Source: Acanthaster planci (lineage: Eukaryota > Echinodermata > Asteroidea > Valvatida > Acanthasteridae). From it: a stretch of 64,000 bases of DNA. How positions within the stretch are numbered: position 1 is the first letter of the stretch; each line of letters opens with the position of its first letter. The notes beneath the pieces were generated by a model. That model made no database searches. It was not told where the DNA came from and saw nothing but the letters and a program-made list of their open reading frames with translations. This document shows, one piece after another, positions 62,571 to 64,000 of the stretch. The stretch covers positions 423,196 through 487,195 of the forward strand of contig NW_019091519.1 in assembly GCF_001949145.1 (NCBI RefSeq). Direction: 5' to 3'. Both the position numbers and the translations under genes were made by a program.

Positions 62571-64000
62571 TGATCTTAAGCCTAGAAACTTTTTATGCGG
62601 TCCACTTTGTCGCTTTGTCAAAAAACAGTCGCCTTTTTCCTGCAGAGTAAGCTGTTGTCACGTGTCAAAATCCAGTCTGCCAAATTTGGCACTGCCTTTT
62701 TGTGTTCCTTGGCCTTGTAAAATGAGCACACCATCACTCCAAGAGCCTCTGTACATAATATACATTCATTGTAAATGCTCAAATTAATTTAATAGCGGTA
62801 GTCCATTTTCACCGTTGATGATAGTCACTAATTTGATATCAAAACATTTCAATATCAAACGAATGGTGTGTGTATTTCTCGGCCGTAAGAGAAAGCCTAC
62901 AGCATGTTGTTTGTGTATCATCATTAACAAAATTTAATAACAGCTCAACATAAACACTATAACATGCTGTTTATCAGATGTACCTCTGGAACTATATGAA
63001 GATATAATTATACAGGGAGATGTAGAACTTAACCATTCTTGTACTACGTGTAGCTTGCATTCAGACTCCAATATTCACAGTAGCTTTCCTGGTCAGATCT
63101 TAGGCTGTGTCCGAAACGGGCTTCCAGAGCTACCGCTAGGTCTACTGTCTGGGCGTCTCCACGCATTTCCAATGGAGCGAAGACCTAGACCTAGCTCTAG
63201 ACAAGAGATTCGGATGCCCTAGACAAGAGATTCGGATGCAGTCTAAGAGACAGTGCACGTGTATACGTTTTCAATAAGTGCTCCACTGCATGTATATGAC
63301 CATTTTACTACACGGGAACTAGGTTTGGGTCTGGGTTTGGTTCACGGAAGGGGGGTGGAAGCTGTCAAGGGGTGCTAAACAAGTGTCTGTTATTTTTCTC
63401 TTCTTGGCAGCCCAAGGGATTAATTCCACCCCCCCCCAATCCATCAGTGGAACTGCACCTCTCAACACTGTTTAACCTCAATAAAAGGTCTAACTTCTTT
63501 AAACATTCAAACAGTGTTACCATTGGAGATGGGAACATTTTGATTCTGTTAACACTCAACATTGTGCATAATGTTGATGAAACAAAGTGCATTTATCTAA
63601 TGTTTACAGTGGTAACACCTTCCGTAGTTGTGACTCCAAAATTCCAACCTCCTCACGTTGCATGACATATATATATGTGAAGTACTTCACCAAACATGGC
63701 CTCTCCTACTTCAAAGGCTGACAGCGGCTTGGCATCCCCACTTTACTCTGTAAAAGAAGTGCATGATTTGCTGAGTAGTGTTACATGTTGCTCAATTATG
63801 AGGGCTTTTCCTCGCCAAAAAAAAAACTACTAGGAATGTCGGAGCTAATGATCCTATGCCCCTTAGGACTGAGATCACTTGTAGTCCCTCTTCTACAAGA
63901 ACTGGTCGTTCTCACATTATATGCTTTGAAATGGAATTAATCCACTAACTTGAGAAATGCTGCTTCTGTAAGCTTCAAGCCCTACTTGTGATATATGGTG
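62571..64000. other. Region downstream of USP; no gene recognised
   Basis: Contains a TIR element at 63102-63247 and a C-run near 63430. No domain-bearing frame was found. Confidence 0.45.
63102..63247. repeat. Dispersed TIR element with internal 23-bp duplication
   Basis: Begins TTAGGCTGTGTCCGAAACGG and ends GGATGCAGTCTAA. The segment CTAGACAAGAGATTCGGATG is repeated back to back at about 63198 and 63220. Same family as 27385-27505 and 39143-39258. Confidence 0.65.

Overview
The window is nuclear DNA from an animal. It has intron-split genes with GT/AG junctions, dispersed non-coding repeats and two assembly gaps (15860-16162 and 27919-28826). I infer a marine invertebrate deuterostome, perhaps an echinoderm. 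The reasons are a gene of the USP4/USP11/USP15 type, a mitochondrial-type leucine dehydrogenase-like gene, a small tandem family of intronless class A GPCRs and a Penelope-like retroelement. The species cannot be fixed from the sequence alone.

Layout: (1) 1-6049, minus strand: the 5' part of a secreted or cell-surface protein with a signal peptide, two CUB domains and at least two Ig domains, running off the left edge. (2) 7150-20130: a tandem GPCR array with two intact genes (10635-11867 and 17123-18337), one degenerate copy (about 12118-12720) and one internal-deletion fragment (7150-7497). Shared 5' and 3' flanks show the units were duplicated as blocks and then broken up by insertions, including a foldback element. 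(3) 20448-37120, plus strand: a leucine/Glu-type dehydrogenase gene whose exons join in frame to 530 codons. Its third exon exists in two versions of equal length and phase, 2.3 kb apart, and only one keeps the catalytic lysine. (4) 27.9-29.3 kb, in an intron of that gene: remains of a Penelope-like element with a candidate hammerhead ribozyme. (5) 44358-61893, plus strand: a complete 21-exon deubiquitinase gene (DUSP, UBL and split USP catalytic domain) of 944 codons. The remaining stretches are introns and intergenic DNA with palindromic MITEs, minisatellites and inverted repeats.

The genes do not form an operon or a shared pathway. The dehydrogenase probably acts in branched-chain amino acid metabolism in mitochondria, the USP in ubiquitin removal, and the GPCRs and the CUB/Ig protein at the cell surface. 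The strongest lead is the pair of alternative third exons in the dehydrogenase. All exon boundaries were read by eye from splice motifs, phase matching and domain continuity; no alignment or transcript was available.
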